DNA of 64,000 nt from an uncultured Lachnospiraceae bacterium (GCA_910589075.1 CAJUSK010000035.1:1-64000); one strand, 5' to 3'. Counted from the first letter of the stretch, positions 8,075-16,816 are shown. Numbers and translations are program-made. The notes: generated by a model not told the origin, from the letters alone.

Positions 8075-8743
8075 ATGAGAAGAAATCATATACGAATTGC
8101 AGGGATCGCTCTGGCGATGCTTTGTATGGCCGGGATGACTTCAGCCTGTGGAGCGGATTCTGCACAGGCGCAGGAAAACACAACGATGGCTGTGGAAGAT
8201 CAAGAGACGAAAGCCGGGGAGACAAAGCTGCCGGAGGCGGACATGGGCGGACAAGAGGATGAGACACCCGATGAGACAACAGAAGAAACGGAGGAAACAC
8301 AAGAAGGGCCTGGGGCTGATGTATTGTCGGACCCTACATTGGGCGGTATCTGGGAAACGTATACCGTGGAAGAGTATGAAGAAATGCTGGAAAACGTAAA
8401 AAAACATGCGGATACAGACGATCTGGGCAATATGGAAGCGATATTGGAAAAGCTGAAGGCGGACAACGGAAAAGGTGAATATGTGGTGTATAAGGGAGCG
8501 TTTGAAGAATCCTATGAAGAAAACGGTTACTTTGTAGTCGGCGCATTCAATCCCATAATTGTCATGAATCCCTGGGAAGAATACGAGCTGGCCGGGATTG
8601 AACTCACTGCTGAAAACTACAAACAGGAAATAGAGGTGACCACCAAAACGCTGGATAAGGCCATTTCCAAAGGCATGCTGACAGAGGAAGAGAAAGAAAT
8701 CATTCTGGCTAAGATGGATGACAATCTGAAGAAATTGAAATGA
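8075..8743 (+). CDS. Secreted lipoprotein sharing the C-terminal domain of the adjacent M56 sensor
   Basis: A 222-residue protein. The ATG at 8075 follows AAGGAAGAGA; a GTG at 8039 sits too close to the operator. Residues 1-28 are a lipoprotein signal (LAMLCMAGMTSAC), then a Glu/Thr-rich linker (~29-85). Residues ~86-222 form a folded domain: DPTLGGIWETYTVEEYEEML, ADNGKGEYVVYKGAFE, FNPIIVMNP, then EIILAKMDDNLKKLK. This is clearly homologous to the last ~145 residues of the M56 protein at 9240-10799. I do not know a named family for the domain. It is expressed from an operator-bearing promoter; a role as ligand, decoy or partner of the sensor is inferred. Confidence 0.85.
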   Translation: MRRNHIRIAGIALAMLCMAGMTSACGADSAQAQENTTMAVEDQETKAGETKLPEADMGGQEDETPDETTEETEETQEGPGADVLSDPTLGGIWETYTVEEYEEMLENVKKHADTDDLGNMEAILEKLKADNGKGEYVVYKGAFEESYEENGYFVVGAFNPIIVMNPWEEYELAGIELTAENYKQEIEVTTKTLDKAISKGMLTEEEKEIILAKMDDNLKKLK

Positions 8744-8787
8744 GCATGTCCTGCTGTCGTACCTGCCTGACTGAGTGGGAAAGGTTG

Positions 8788-8846
8788 TTGACAATAAAAG
8801 ACTATTGTGATAGTCTGGTACAAACAGACGATCATGATAGTATAAT
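8788..8846 (+). promoter_or_regulatory. Promoter with twin BlaI-type operators upstream of the repressor gene
   Basis: TTGACA (8788-8793), 17-base spacer, TAGTCT (8811-8816). Operator 1, AGACTATTGTGATAGTCT (8799-8816), is nearly identical to the one at 7986; operator 2, AGACGATCATGATAGTAT, is at 8826-8843. The spacing of the two operators (about 27 bases centre to centre) is also conserved. This predicts autoregulation. Confidence 0.8.
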
Positions 8847-8874
8847 ACATGAGTGGGAAAGGCGCGTATACAGT

Positions 8875-9234
8875 ATGGAAGAAAAATTATTTGATTCGGA
8901 AAGAAAGGTGATGGAAGTGATATGGGAAGCAGGCGATATACCTGCCAGAGAGATTGCCTTAAAGCTCCATGAAAAGACCGGCTGGAACAAAAACACCACC
9001 TACACCGTAATTAAAAAGTGCATTCAGAAGGGATGGATAGACCGGCTGGAACCCGGCTTTGTGTGCAGGGCCAGAATTTCCAGGGAGCAGGCGCAGAGGC
9101 ATGATACGGAAGAATTTGTGAACCGGGTGTTTGGCGGTTCCCTTCCGCTTCTGTTTTCGGCTCTTCTTTCCGGAAAAAAGATGTCAAAAGACGAAATTGC
9201 GCACTTAAAGGAAATGATTGACAGGATGGAGTGA
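8875..9234 (+). CDS. BlaI/MecI/CopY-family transcriptional repressor
   Basis: A 119-residue winged-helix repressor: LFDSERKVMEVIWEAGDIPAREI forms the first helices (split: LFDSERKVMEVIWEAG then DIPAREIA), WNKNTTYTVIKKCIQKGWI is the recognition helix and wing start, and the C-terminal SLPLLFSALLSGKKMSKDEI is the dimerisation helix, all in family order and length. In BlaI/MecI the repressor is cleaved when its membrane metalloprotease senses a beta-lactam or other cell-wall stress. Here it overlaps the M56 gene end-to-start and its own promoter carries two putative operators. There is no beta-lactamase gene nearby, so the signal is unknown. Confidence 0.9.
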   Translation: MEEKLFDSERKVMEVIWEAGDIPAREIALKLHEKTGWNKNTTYTVIKKCIQKGWIDRLEPGFVCRARISREQAQRHDTEEFVNRVFGGSLPLLFSALLSGKKMSKDEIAHLKEMIDRME

Positions 9235-9239
9235 GCGTG

Positions 9240-10799
9240 ATGGATATATTACAGATGAGCTTGCATGGCTCTTTGTTGATTCTTCTGATCATTCCCATGC
9301 GGCTTGTTTTCAGGAGCAGACTGCCGGGGCATGTCCTGAGCCTGCTGTGGGGAATTGCAGGCTGCAGGCTGCTGATACCGGAGGATATGATTTTGTCCGC
9401 CAGGGAGGGGCTTCACCGCCTGCTGGAGCTGTTACAGCCGTTTCGGTTCAGTGATGTGATCAATGCAGGCAGCATAAGCGGCCATGAAACGGATGGGATT
9501 TTTTTCCCCAATATACCGGCTGGATTGTATATTTCCGGCGGTGGGGAGATAAAAGACGGTTCCATTTTGCCGTTTGTCTGGCTGGCGGGTGTGGTGTGCT
9601 TTGCCTTGTATTTTACGGCGGCCTACATGCACTGTCTCCATATATGCAGAGTGTCGCTGCCCTGGGAAGGGATTCCGGAAAAATGGCAGGGCAGGAAACA
9701 GTTCCTCTGCCCCAGAGTGCCTGTCCGTATCTCGGACAGAATCCATTCGCCCATGACCTTCGGAATCCTGCGGCCTGTGATTTTACTGCCGGTGGAAACG
9801 GATCGGATGGCGGGAGAAGGGCTGGATTATATACTGGAACATGAAATGGCACATGTGAGACGGTGGGACAGTGTCCGCAAAATTTTCCTGGCGGTTGTGT
9901 TGTCCGTCCACTGGTTCAATCCGTCGGTATGGGGAATGTACCTGCTGGCCAACAGAGACATTGAACTGGCCTGTGATGACCAGGTATTGCGCCGGGCGGA
10001 TACGAAACGACGGGCAGCCTATGCCAGAGTGCTCGTGGACTGGGCCTGTGCAGGAGCGGAAGGCAGTCTTCTTGCTTCTCATTTCGTCCGTAATTTTATG
10101 GAAGAAAGGATTGTGAATATTATGAAATATAAAAAACTGACAATTACAGGAATCGCTTTATCGGCTGTGATGCTTTCCGGCGCCATGACGGTATTTGCCA
10201 TGACGCCTGTACAGGAACCAAGTGTGCCCGAACAGGCTGTGAGTACAATGATTACCGGACATAAAGGGACGGGCGCGGCTTCGGTATATGGCGGAGAAAT
10301 GACGGATACACAGCTGCCGGATACGGAGGAAAGCAGAAAGGCATTCCCCAGTTATGTGGAAGATCCCACACTGGGCGGTATTTTTGAAACCTATACGGTG
10401 GAAGAGTTCGAAGCGGAACTGGAGCTTGTTAAAAAATATGCGGACGGAGATGACGGGACCGGCTCCGGTCACAGAGCAATGGAAGAGGCACTGGAAAAAC
10501 TCAGGGCGGACGATGGAAAAGGTGAGTATGTTATCTATAAAAGTGCATTTGAAAAAAGCTGGGAAGAGGATGGTTACTTCGTTCATAGGGGATTTAACCC
10601 GCTGATCGTGATGGCGCCGGAACTGGAATACCAAAACGGCAGAGTGCCGCTCACTGCAGAGCGCTATGAAAAAGACATTGAAAACACGGTAAAAGTACTG
10701 GATGAAGCGGTTGCAGACGGGCAGTTGACGCCGGAAAACCGGGACATTATTCTGGCAAAAATGCAGGATAATCTGGCGAAACTGAAAGGACAGCTCTGA
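9240..10799 (+). CDS. M56-family (BlaR1/MecR1-like) membrane metalloprotease sensor with novel C-terminal domain
   Basis: A 519-residue protein. The start is taken as ATG 9240, eight bases after GGAG; a GTG at 9231 is also in frame. Several N-terminal membrane spans (residues ~1-25, 25-45, 110-130) surround a cytoplasmic zinc protease with HEMAH near residue 201 and a downstream ELACDDQVL motif. A further span near 300-320 (TITGIALSAVMLSGAMTVFA) leads to the exterior. Instead of a penicillin-binding domain, residues ~375-519 (DPTLGGIFETYTVEEFEAEL ... DIILAKMQDNLAKLKGQL) duplicate the lipoprotein encoded at 8075. Proteolysis of the adjacent BlaI-like repressor is inferred from the family. Confidence 0.9.
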   Translation: MDILQMSLHGSLLILLIIPMRLVFRSRLPGHVLSLLWGIAGCRLLIPEDMILSAREGLHRLLELLQPFRFSDVINAGSISGHETDGIFFPNIPAGLYISGGGEIKDGSILPFVWLAGVVCFALYFTAAYMHCLHICRVSLPWEGIPEKWQGRKQFLCPRVPVRISDRIHSPMTFGILRPVILLPVETDRMAGEGLDYILEHEMAHVRRWDSVRKIFLAVVLSVHWFNPSVWGMYLLANRDIELACDDQVLRRADTKRRAAYARVLVDWACAGAEGSLLASHFVRNFMEERIVNIMKYKKLTITGIALSAVMLSGAMTVFAMTPVQEPSVPEQAVSTMITGHKGTGAASVYGGEMTDTQLPDTEESRKAFPSYVEDPTLGGIFETYTVEEFEAELELVKKYADGDDGTGSGHRAMEEALEKLRADDGKGEYVIYKSAFEKSWEEDGYFVHRGFNPLIVMAPELEYQNGRVPLTAERYEKDIENTVKVLDEAVADGQLTPENRDIILAKMQDNLAKLKGQL

Positions 10800-10843
10800 A
10801 ACGGTCAGGGAAAGGCTTCAGGTAACCGGGAATGACATATGGG

Positions 10844-10876
10844 GAGCGGCAGCCGCAGAGGGCTGCCGCTCTTTTT
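10844..10876 (+). terminator. Terminator of the blaI/M56 unit
   Basis: Perfect 11-bp stem GAGCGGCAGCC (10844-10854) / GGCTGCCGCTC (10861-10871), loop GCAGAG, then TTTTT. The following 10877-11045 holds a presumed promoter for ispF but no gene. Confidence 0.92.
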
Positions 10877-11045
10877 CGTATGGATATACTACAGATCCAA
10901 TCTTTTTCTGCAAATCCCTGTAAAAAACAGTCCGTATCGTGTATACTATATTCCATGGCTGCATTTCAAGCATACGAAATGAAAAGAACACATGTCGATA
11001 AAATTATGATAAAATTGTCAGATAAAGAAAAGAAAGGAAACAGAT

Positions 11046-11636
11046 ATGCGGATTGGAACAGGATATGATGTACACAGGCTGGTGGAAGGAAGGAAGCTGA
11101 TTCTGGGCGGCGTGGATATTCCATACGAAAAAGGTCTGCTGGGACATTCGGATGCGGATGTGCTGGTTCATGCCGTGATGGATGCCCTGTTGGGTGCAGC
11201 GGCTTTGGGGGATATCGGGAAACATTTCCCGGATACGGACGAACGCTACCAGGGGATTTCCAGCATTGTTTTGCTGGAGAAGGTCGGCATGCTGCTGGGG
11301 GAGAACTGTTTTTTTATAGAAAATATTGATGCCACCATCATTGCCCAGGCGCCAAAGGTGGGGCCTTATATAGAAGAGATGCGGAAAAATATTGCCGGGG
11401 CGCTGGGGCTTTTAAACGGACAGGTCAGTGTGAAAGCCACTACGGAAGAGGGGCTTGGATTTACGGGTGAGGGACAGGGCATTTCAGCCCAGGCAGTTTG
11501 CCTTTTGTCCAGCCCTTCTCAATTTTATGACATAGATGTCACAAATGGTGAAAGCGGAAAACGGTGTGGAGGCTGTTGCAAAATGGGAGAAGCCCCGGAA
11601 GGAGAGCCGGAGAACGAAGCAGTATGGAACAGGTAG
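11046..11636 (+). CDS. ispF: 2-C-methyl-D-erythritol 2,4-cyclodiphosphate synthase with C-terminal extension
   Basis: A cytosolic enzyme of the MEP isoprenoid pathway that cyclises CDP-methylerythritol 2-phosphate. Metal ligands appear in GTGYDVHRL and LGHSDADVLVHAVMDALLGA, with DIGKHFPDTD and the later ATTEEGLGFTGEGQGI. At 196 residues it is about 35-40 longer than the usual ~157-160: after the normal end near AVCLLSS there is a Gly/Glu/Cys-rich tail including CGGCCKMG. AAAGGAAAC precedes the ATG. The tail overlaps the next gene's start by 13 bases. The extension may be a genuine tail or a drifted stop codon. Confidence 0.93.
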   Translation: MRIGTGYDVHRLVEGRKLILGGVDIPYEKGLLGHSDADVLVHAVMDALLGAAALGDIGKHFPDTDERYQGISSIVLLEKVGMLLGENCFFIENIDATIIAQAPKVGPYIEEMRKNIAGALGLLNGQVSVKATTEEGLGFTGEGQGISAQAVCLLSSPSQFYDIDVTNGESGKRCGGCCKMGEAPEGEPENEAVWNR

Positions 11637-12715
11637 GAAAGTTGACCACCCAGGAAGCCCTGGCTGCCAGAGACATGTGGTCGGAAATATTTTACGAGGA
11701 TTCGGAACAATTCACCGGATACTATTTTGCCGAAAAGATGAAGGATAACCGGGGCTATGGCGTGAAGCTGGACAAACGGTTGTGTGCCATGCTCTTTCTG
11801 ACGCCGTATACAGGGCGGATTCTGTCACCTGACGAGAAGGGCAGCCGATTCAGGGATATACCTCTTTTTTATATCGTAGGTGTGGGAACGAAAACAGAAT
11901 ACCGTCACCGTGGCTATATGGACCGGCTGCTGCGGGCTTCCCTGGAGGATTTGCATAAAGAGGCTGTGCCCTTTGCCTTTCTGATGCCGGCAGACCCGGC
12001 CATTTACAGGCCTTATCAGTTCCGGTATATTTATGAACGACCTGTTTTTTCTATCCGGCACAGTCGGGAAATATCCGCCAGAGTGCTGCGGCCCGGGGAA
12101 GAAGGGGAGTTGGCAGCCTTTGCCACGGACATTCTGGAGTCACGTTATCAGTTTTTTTTAAAACGGGATGCCGCATATTACCGTCGGCAGCAAAAGGAGA
12201 GCCGGGCACAAAACGGAGATATATGGGTCTGGAAAGAGTCCGGGGAACTGGCAGGTTTTTATCTGTTGGCCAGAGAGGGGGGGACAGAAGAAATACAGGA
12301 AGCGCTTGTCACCGATCGGTTTGCACAGAGGGAACCCCTTTCTGTTTCGGAAGAAACCCGCCCCGTGATCATGGCCCGGCTGACCTGTGTGCAGGCCATG
12401 CTTTCTCTGATGCGCCTGAGGGAAGGCGAACCTGTCCGTGTCTGTTTCCGGCTGTCCGACCCTCTGATTGACGCCCACAATGGAACTTTTCTCTGGACAG
12501 TGGGGGAAAAAGAAAGTACAATAGCTTTGGCGGCGGAGGAAGGCGATGCTCAGGTTTCTGCGGAAATCGGTGATCTGACGGAATTTTTGTTCGGCAGAAA
12601 GGACTGCCGTACCTGTTTTCTGCCTGTGGACGGCGGGCTTTGCAGCGAGGCTGCATATGAAGGGTTGTCCCGGATCATGCCGTTGTCCCGGCTGTTTATC
12701 AATGAAATCGTATAA
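11624..12715 (+). CDS. Eis-like GNAT N-acetyltransferase
   Basis: A 363-residue protein with an N-terminal GNAT fold: FYIVGVGTKTEYRHRGYMDRLL is the acetyl-CoA loop (key part VGTKTEYRHRGYMDRLLR), followed by FLMPADPAIYRPYQFRY, a motif typical of the Eis/DUF4111-like 'two GNAT plus SCP2' proteins. The C-terminal ~110 residues (FRLSDPLIDAHNGTFLW ... EIGDLTEFLFG) fit the sterol-carrier-like third domain. The substrate is unknown; relatives acetylate amines such as aminoglycosides or peptide lysines. The start at ATG 11624 lies inside ispF and has only a weak ribosome site, implying translational coupling. Confidence 0.85.
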   Translation: MEQVGKLTTQEALAARDMWSEIFYEDSEQFTGYYFAEKMKDNRGYGVKLDKRLCAMLFLTPYTGRILSPDEKGSRFRDIPLFYIVGVGTKTEYRHRGYMDRLLRASLEDLHKEAVPFAFLMPADPAIYRPYQFRYIYERPVFSIRHSREISARVLRPGEEGELAAFATDILESRYQFFLKRDAAYYRRQQKESRAQNGDIWVWKESGELAGFYLLAREGGTEEIQEALVTDRFAQREPLSVSEETRPVIMARLTCVQAMLSLMRLREGEPVRVCFRLSDPLIDAHNGTFLWTVGEKESTIALAAEEGDAQVSAEIGDLTEFLFGRKDCRTCFLPVDGGLCSEAAYEGLSRIMPLSRLFINEIV

Positions 12716-12803
12716 AGACGGGGATGTTTTGTCAAAATGTCGTCACCTGCATAGTTTATAGCAGGGGGCGGTTGCCTGAGATTGTAAGCGGGGAGAGGTC
12801 AGT

Positions 12804-13517
12804 ATGGGATTTATTAAACGGGTTCGGGATGAGATACGCATTATCAGAGAGAGGGACCCGGCAATCCACTCGTCTATGGAAGTATTTTTATATCCGAGTT
12901 TTAAGGTGATGCTGCATTATCGGATTGCCCATAAATTATACAAAAGCGGACATTATTTTCTGGCCAGATGGATTTCACAGCGGGGTGTGCGTAAGACGGG
13001 CATAGAGATCCATCCGGGCGCGGAAATCGGAGAAGGGTTTTTTATCGATCATGGCAATGGCGTGATCATCGGAGAGACGACGATGATCGGCAACAATGTG
13101 ACACTCTATCAGGGAGTGACGCTGGGCGGGACCGGCAAGGAGCACGGCAAACGCCATCCGACCATTGAAGATAATGTGATGATCAGTGCAGGCGCCAAAA
13201 TATTGGGTTCCTTCACCATTGGGGCCAACTCCAAAATCGGTGCGGGGAGCGTGGTATTAAAAGCCGTACCACCCAATTCCACCGTGGTAGGCGTGCCGGG
13301 CCGGGTGGTGAAACGGAACAATACATCATACCCCAGAGAGGAAATGAACCATACCGATCTGCCTGATCCGGTCAGGGAAGATATTCAGAATCTTCAGGAA
13401 TCCAACAGCGTTTTGACCAACCGTCTTTTGGAACTGGAGAAGCAGATGCGATTGCTGCAGAAAGGGACTGCCGGGGGAAAACCGGTTGAGAGGAGATGCG
13501 ACGATGAAGATTTATAA
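12804..13517 (+). CDS. cysE: Serine O-acetyltransferase
   Basis: A 237-residue enzyme that makes O-acetylserine, the first step of cysteine synthesis. It has the N-terminal helical region (HYRIAHKLY) and the left-handed beta-helix hexapeptides GAEIGEGFFIDHGNGVIIG (catalytic His in IDHG), LGGTGKEHGKRHP and VVGVPGRVV. After residue ~180 there is an extra coiled-coil-like tail (LQESNSVLTNRLLELEKQM). AGGGGAGAGG precedes the ATG. It overlaps cysS by 14 bases, linking cysteine supply with charging of tRNA-Cys. Confidence 0.95.
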   Translation: MGFIKRVRDEIRIIRERDPAIHSSMEVFLYPSFKVMLHYRIAHKLYKSGHYFLARWISQRGVRKTGIEIHPGAEIGEGFFIDHGNGVIIGETTMIGNNVTLYQGVTLGGTGKEHGKRHPTIEDNVMISAGAKILGSFTIGANSKIGAGSVVLKAVPPNSTVVGVPGRVVKRNNTSYPREEMNHTDLPDPVREDIQNLQESNSVLTNRLLELEKQMRLLQKGTAGGKPVERRCDDEDL

Positions 13518-14925
13518 TACGCTTTCAGGGAAAAAGGAAGAGTTTGTGTCTGTTGAGCCGGGCAAAGTGCGGATGTATGTATGCGGGCCTACCGTATACA
13601 ATCTCATCCATATCGGAAACGCCCGCCCCATGATTGTGTTTGATACGGTGCGCCGGTATATGGAGTACAAAGGCTATGAAGTCCTTTTTGTATCCAATTT
13701 TACGGACGTGGACGATAAAATTATTAAAAAGGCTGTGGAAGAAGGGGTGGAGGCATCCGTTATTTCAATGCGTTATATCAAAGAATGCAAGAAAGATATG
13801 GCAGGCATGAATGTTCGTCCCGCCACGGCCCATCCTCTGGCAACGGAAGAGATTGCCGGGATGCTGGAGATGATACAGACTTTGCTGGATAAAAACCATG
13901 CCTATGTGGCAAAGGACGGTACGGTGTATTTCCGCACCAGAAGTTTTGCGGAATACGGAAAACTTTCTCATAAAAATCTGGATGACCTGCGCAGCGGCGG
14001 GCGTTCCCTGCTGGTATCCGGGGAGGATCAGAAAGAAGATGCGCTGGATTTTGTCCTCTGGAAACCCAAGAAGGAAGGAGAACCCTACTGGGAGTCCGAC
14101 TGGTGCCAGGGGCGTCCGGGGTGGCATATTGAGTGCTCGGTGATGAGCAAGAAATATCTGGGTGAGGAAATTGACATCCATGCGGGAGGCGAGGATCTGG
14201 TTTTCCCCCACCATGAAAACGAAATTGCCCAGTCGGAGGCTGCCAATGGCAAGACATTTGCCAGATACTGGATGCACAATGGCTTCCTGAATATTGACAG
14301 CGGCAACAATGTATATCAGAAGATGTCCAAATCTGCGGGGAATTTCTTCACGGTACGGGACATTGCAGAGAAGTATGATCTGCAGGTATTGAGATTTTTC
14401 ATGTTGTCGGCCCATTACCGCAGTCCGCTGAACTTCAGTGCAGAGTTGATGGAAGCGGCGGGAAACGGGCTGGAGCGGATCATTACCTGTGTGGAAAATC
14501 TGAAATTCCTGTCCGGCAGCGCCGGGGAAGCGCCGGTGCCGGAGGAAGAGGCCCTGTCCCGGGAGGCCGGAGGATTCCGGGCGAAATTTGAAGAGGCCAT
14601 GGATGATGACTTTAATACGGCGGATGCCATAGCGGCCGTATTTGAACTGGTGAAGTTTGCCAATACCCATGCTTCGGGCGCATCCTCCAGGACATTTCTG
14701 GAAAAACTGTTGTCCGAGATACGGGCGCTTTCGGATATTCTGGGCCTGATTGTGGAGAAACAGAAAGAAATACTGGATGAGGATATTGAGGCTATGATTG
14801 CAGAACGGCAGGCGGCGAGAAAGGCAAAAGATTTTGCAAAAGCGGATGCCATCCGCAGTGCATTGCTGGAGAAGGGCATTCTGCTGGAAGATACGCGGGA
14901 AGGCGTGAAATGGAAACGGGCGTAA
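13504..14925 (+). CDS. cysS: Cysteinyl-tRNA synthetase
   Basis: A 473-residue class I aminoacyl-tRNA synthetase. CGPTVYNLIHIGNARP includes the first zinc cysteine and the HIGH-type HIGN motif; KMSKS is present in YQKMSKSAGN; the zinc site continues in HIECSVMS and HHENEIAQSE. The C-terminal part (~360-473) is the DALR-like anticodon domain. The ATG at 13504 (protein MKIYNTLSGKKEEF) is preceded by GAGGAG inside cysE; the longer GTG-type start at 13486 is not needed. Essential housekeeping gene. Confidence 0.97.
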   Translation: MKIYNTLSGKKEEFVSVEPGKVRMYVCGPTVYNLIHIGNARPMIVFDTVRRYMEYKGYEVLFVSNFTDVDDKIIKKAVEEGVEASVISMRYIKECKKDMAGMNVRPATAHPLATEEIAGMLEMIQTLLDKNHAYVAKDGTVYFRTRSFAEYGKLSHKNLDDLRSGGRSLLVSGEDQKEDALDFVLWKPKKEGEPYWESDWCQGRPGWHIECSVMSKKYLGEEIDIHAGGEDLVFPHHENEIAQSEAANGKTFARYWMHNGFLNIDSGNNVYQKMSKSAGNFFTVRDIAEKYDLQVLRFFMLSAHYRSPLNFSAELMEAAGNGLERIITCVENLKFLSGSAGEAPVPEEEALSREAGGFRAKFEEAMDDDFNTADAIAAVFELVKFANTHASGASSRTFLEKLLSEIRALSDILGLIVEKQKEILDEDIEAMIAERQAARKAKDFAKADAIRSALLEKGILLEDTREGVKWKRA

Positions 14926-15404
14926 GCGTGCTGGAACAGGTACAGACTGCCTTTGGCTGTGCCGGGCCGGATGTGCGCACCTATTCGCCTCTGGCGCTTG
15001 CCTATATGGGAGATGCAGTATATGATCTGATTATCCGCACCATTGTGGTGGAACAGGGAAATAAGGCGGCGAATCTGCTGCACCGGGGAACGGTACGGTA
15101 TGTCAACGCGGGGGCACAGGCCTCCGTCATTACATCCCTGCAGGAGCTTCTCACAGAGGAAGAGGAAGCCGTTTACCGGCGGGGCAGGAATGCAAAGTCC
15201 CATACGATGGCGAAACATGCCACAGTTGAGGAGTACAGAAAAGCTACGGGGCTGGAAGCGCTGATCGGCCATCTCTATCTGTCGGGCCGGTTTGACCGGA
15301 TTCTGGAACTGGTCAGAGCAGGGCTGGAGCGGACAGGCCTGCTCAGGACGGATGCAGATGCAGGCTGTCCGGCGCGCGGAAAGGAAAGAACCCATGGAGA
15401 CTGA
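14910..15404 (+). CDS. mrnC: Mini-ribonuclease 3
   Basis: A 164-residue RNase III-like protein without a double-stranded RNA-binding domain, which in B. subtilis matures 23S rRNA. LALAYMGDAVYDLIIR carries the catalytic acidic residues and NAKSHTMAKHATVEEYRKAT and the later GHLYLSGRFDRI complete the RNase III fold (shown in parts). It overlaps cysS by 16 bases and rlmB by 11, the order found across Firmicutes. The last ~15 residues (ADAGCPARGKERTHGD) are not conserved. Confidence 0.93.
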   Translation: METGVSVLEQVQTAFGCAGPDVRTYSPLALAYMGDAVYDLIIRTIVVEQGNKAANLLHRGTVRYVNAGAQASVITSLQELLTEEEEAVYRRGRNAKSHTMAKHATVEEYRKATGLEALIGHLYLSGRFDRILELVRAGLERTGLLRTDADAGCPARGKERTHGD

Positions 15405-16134
15405 ATCACTTACAATCGAGGGACGGAATGCGGTGATCGAAGCATACCGTTCCGGGAGAACCATAGACAAGCTGTATATTTTGGAAAACTGTCATGACGG
15501 GCCGGTGATGACGGTGAAACGGGAAGCGAAAAAACAGAACACCCCTGTAAAATATGTAACAAAAGAACGACTGGACCAGCTCTCCCAGACAGGGAAGCAT
15601 CAGGGTGTGATTGCCTGTGCGGCGGCGTATGCGTATGCGGAAGTGGAAGAGATTCTCAGCCGGGCGCGGGAGGCTGGCGAACCGCCGTTTATCATCCTGC
15701 TGGATAACATTGAGGATCCGCACAATCTGGGCGCCATTATCCGGACGGCCAATCTGGCGGGGGCCCATGGTGTGATTATTCCCAGGAACAGGGCAGTGGG
15801 GCTGACGGCCACTGTAGCCAGAACATCCGCAGGGGCGCTGAATTATACGCCGGTGGCCAGAGTGACCAATCTGGGCAGAACCATAGAAGACCTGAAAAAA
15901 GAAGGACTCTGGTTTGTCTGTGCGGATATGGAAGGGACTGTGCTGTATGACCTGGATCTCAGGGGACCCATAGGCCTGGTCATTGGCAGCGAAGGCGAAG
16001 GTGTGGGCCGTATGGTGCGGGAAAAATGCGATTTTGCCGCCTCCATTCCCATGAAAGGCAAGATTGATTCCCTGAATGCTTCTGTGGCAGCCGGGGTGCT
16101 GGCATATGAAATTGTGCGCCAGAGGATGGGATAG
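15394..16134 (+). CDS. rlmB: 23S rRNA (guanosine-2'-O-)-methyltransferase, RlmB type
   Basis: A 246-residue SpoU/TrmH-family enzyme. Residues 1-~75 form the substrate-binding domain (IEGRNAVIEAYRSGR, then GVIACAAAYAYAEVEE). The SPOUT knot domain shows LLDNIEDPHNLGAIIRTAN, IGSEGEGVGRMV and SLNASVAAGVLAYE. The ATG at 15394 follows AAGGAAAG inside mrnC. It probably 2'-O-methylates G2251 (E. coli numbering), the standard assignment for this neighbour of cysS. Confidence 0.93.
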   Translation: METESLTIEGRNAVIEAYRSGRTIDKLYILENCHDGPVMTVKREAKKQNTPVKYVTKERLDQLSQTGKHQGVIACAAAYAYAEVEEILSRAREAGEPPFIILLDNIEDPHNLGAIIRTANLAGAHGVIIPRNRAVGLTATVARTSAGALNYTPVARVTNLGRTIEDLKKEGLWFVCADMEGTVLYDLDLRGPIGLVIGSEGEGVGRMVREKCDFAASIPMKGKIDSLNASVAAGVLAYEIVRQRMG

Positions 16135-16186
16135 AGACGATTTCTGAAAGATCCGGGAAACAGGAAATGTGGCAGAGGGTATGTGG

Positions 16187-16816
16187 ATGGAAAAAGCATA
16201 TACCGGAATCAGCGACGAAGAACTGATTGTACGTCTTCGTGACGGTGAGATGGGTATTACCGAATTTTTGATGGAAAAATATAAAAATCTGGTGCGGAGC
16301 AAGGCCAAGTCCATGTATATCCTGGGAGCGGACAGTGAAGATCTGATTCAGGAGGGCATGATCGGCCTGTTTAAGGCGTTGCGGGATTATGACATCGGCA
16401 GAGACGCCAGTTTCCTGACCTTTGCGGATTTATGTGTATCCCGGCAGATGTACACGGCGGTACAGGCTTCCCGGCGTAAAAAGCATTTTCCACTGAATAC
16501 ATATATTTCGCTGTATAGTGATGTGACAGAAAAGGGAGAGGGCGGTGGCGAAGAGACAGAACTGGTGAATGTTCTCTCTTCCCTGTCTGATAAAAGCCCG
16601 GAAGAAGAGTGGATAGACCGGGAAAATCTGGAACTTTTAGAGAAAACCATAGAAAAAGAACTGAGCGGCTTTGAAAAACAGGTGCTGGATTTGTACATTA
16701 CCGGAATGGGCTATGCGCAGATTGCAAAAGTGCTGGGCAGGGACGGGAAATCTACGGATAACGCTTTGCAGCGAATCAAGAGCAAACTGCGCAGGACCAT
16801 TGGCGAAAGCATTTAG
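16187..16816 (+). CDS. sigH: RNA polymerase sigma-H factor (sporulation/transition state)
   Basis: A 209-residue sigma-70-family factor. Region 2 has DLIQEGMIGLFKALRDYD and FADLCVSRQMYTAVQASRRK; region 4 has the helix-turn-helix MGYAQIAKVLGRDGKSTDNALQRIK. The spacing and SDEELIVRLRDGE N-terminus are typical of Clostridial SigH, which drives early sporulation genes. ATG 16187 is preferred because GAGGG lies eight bases upstream; GTG 16169 and ATG 16181 are in frame. The rlmB-sigH order is conserved in Firmicutes and argues for a spore-forming host. Confidence 0.93.
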   Translation: MEKAYTGISDEELIVRLRDGEMGITEFLMEKYKNLVRSKAKSMYILGADSEDLIQEGMIGLFKALRDYDIGRDASFLTFADLCVSRQMYTAVQASRRKKHFPLNTYISLYSDVTEKGEGGGEETELVNVLSSLSDKSPEEEWIDRENLELLEKTIEKELSGFEKQVLDLYITGMGYAQIAKVLGRDGKSTDNALQRIKSKLRRTIGESI

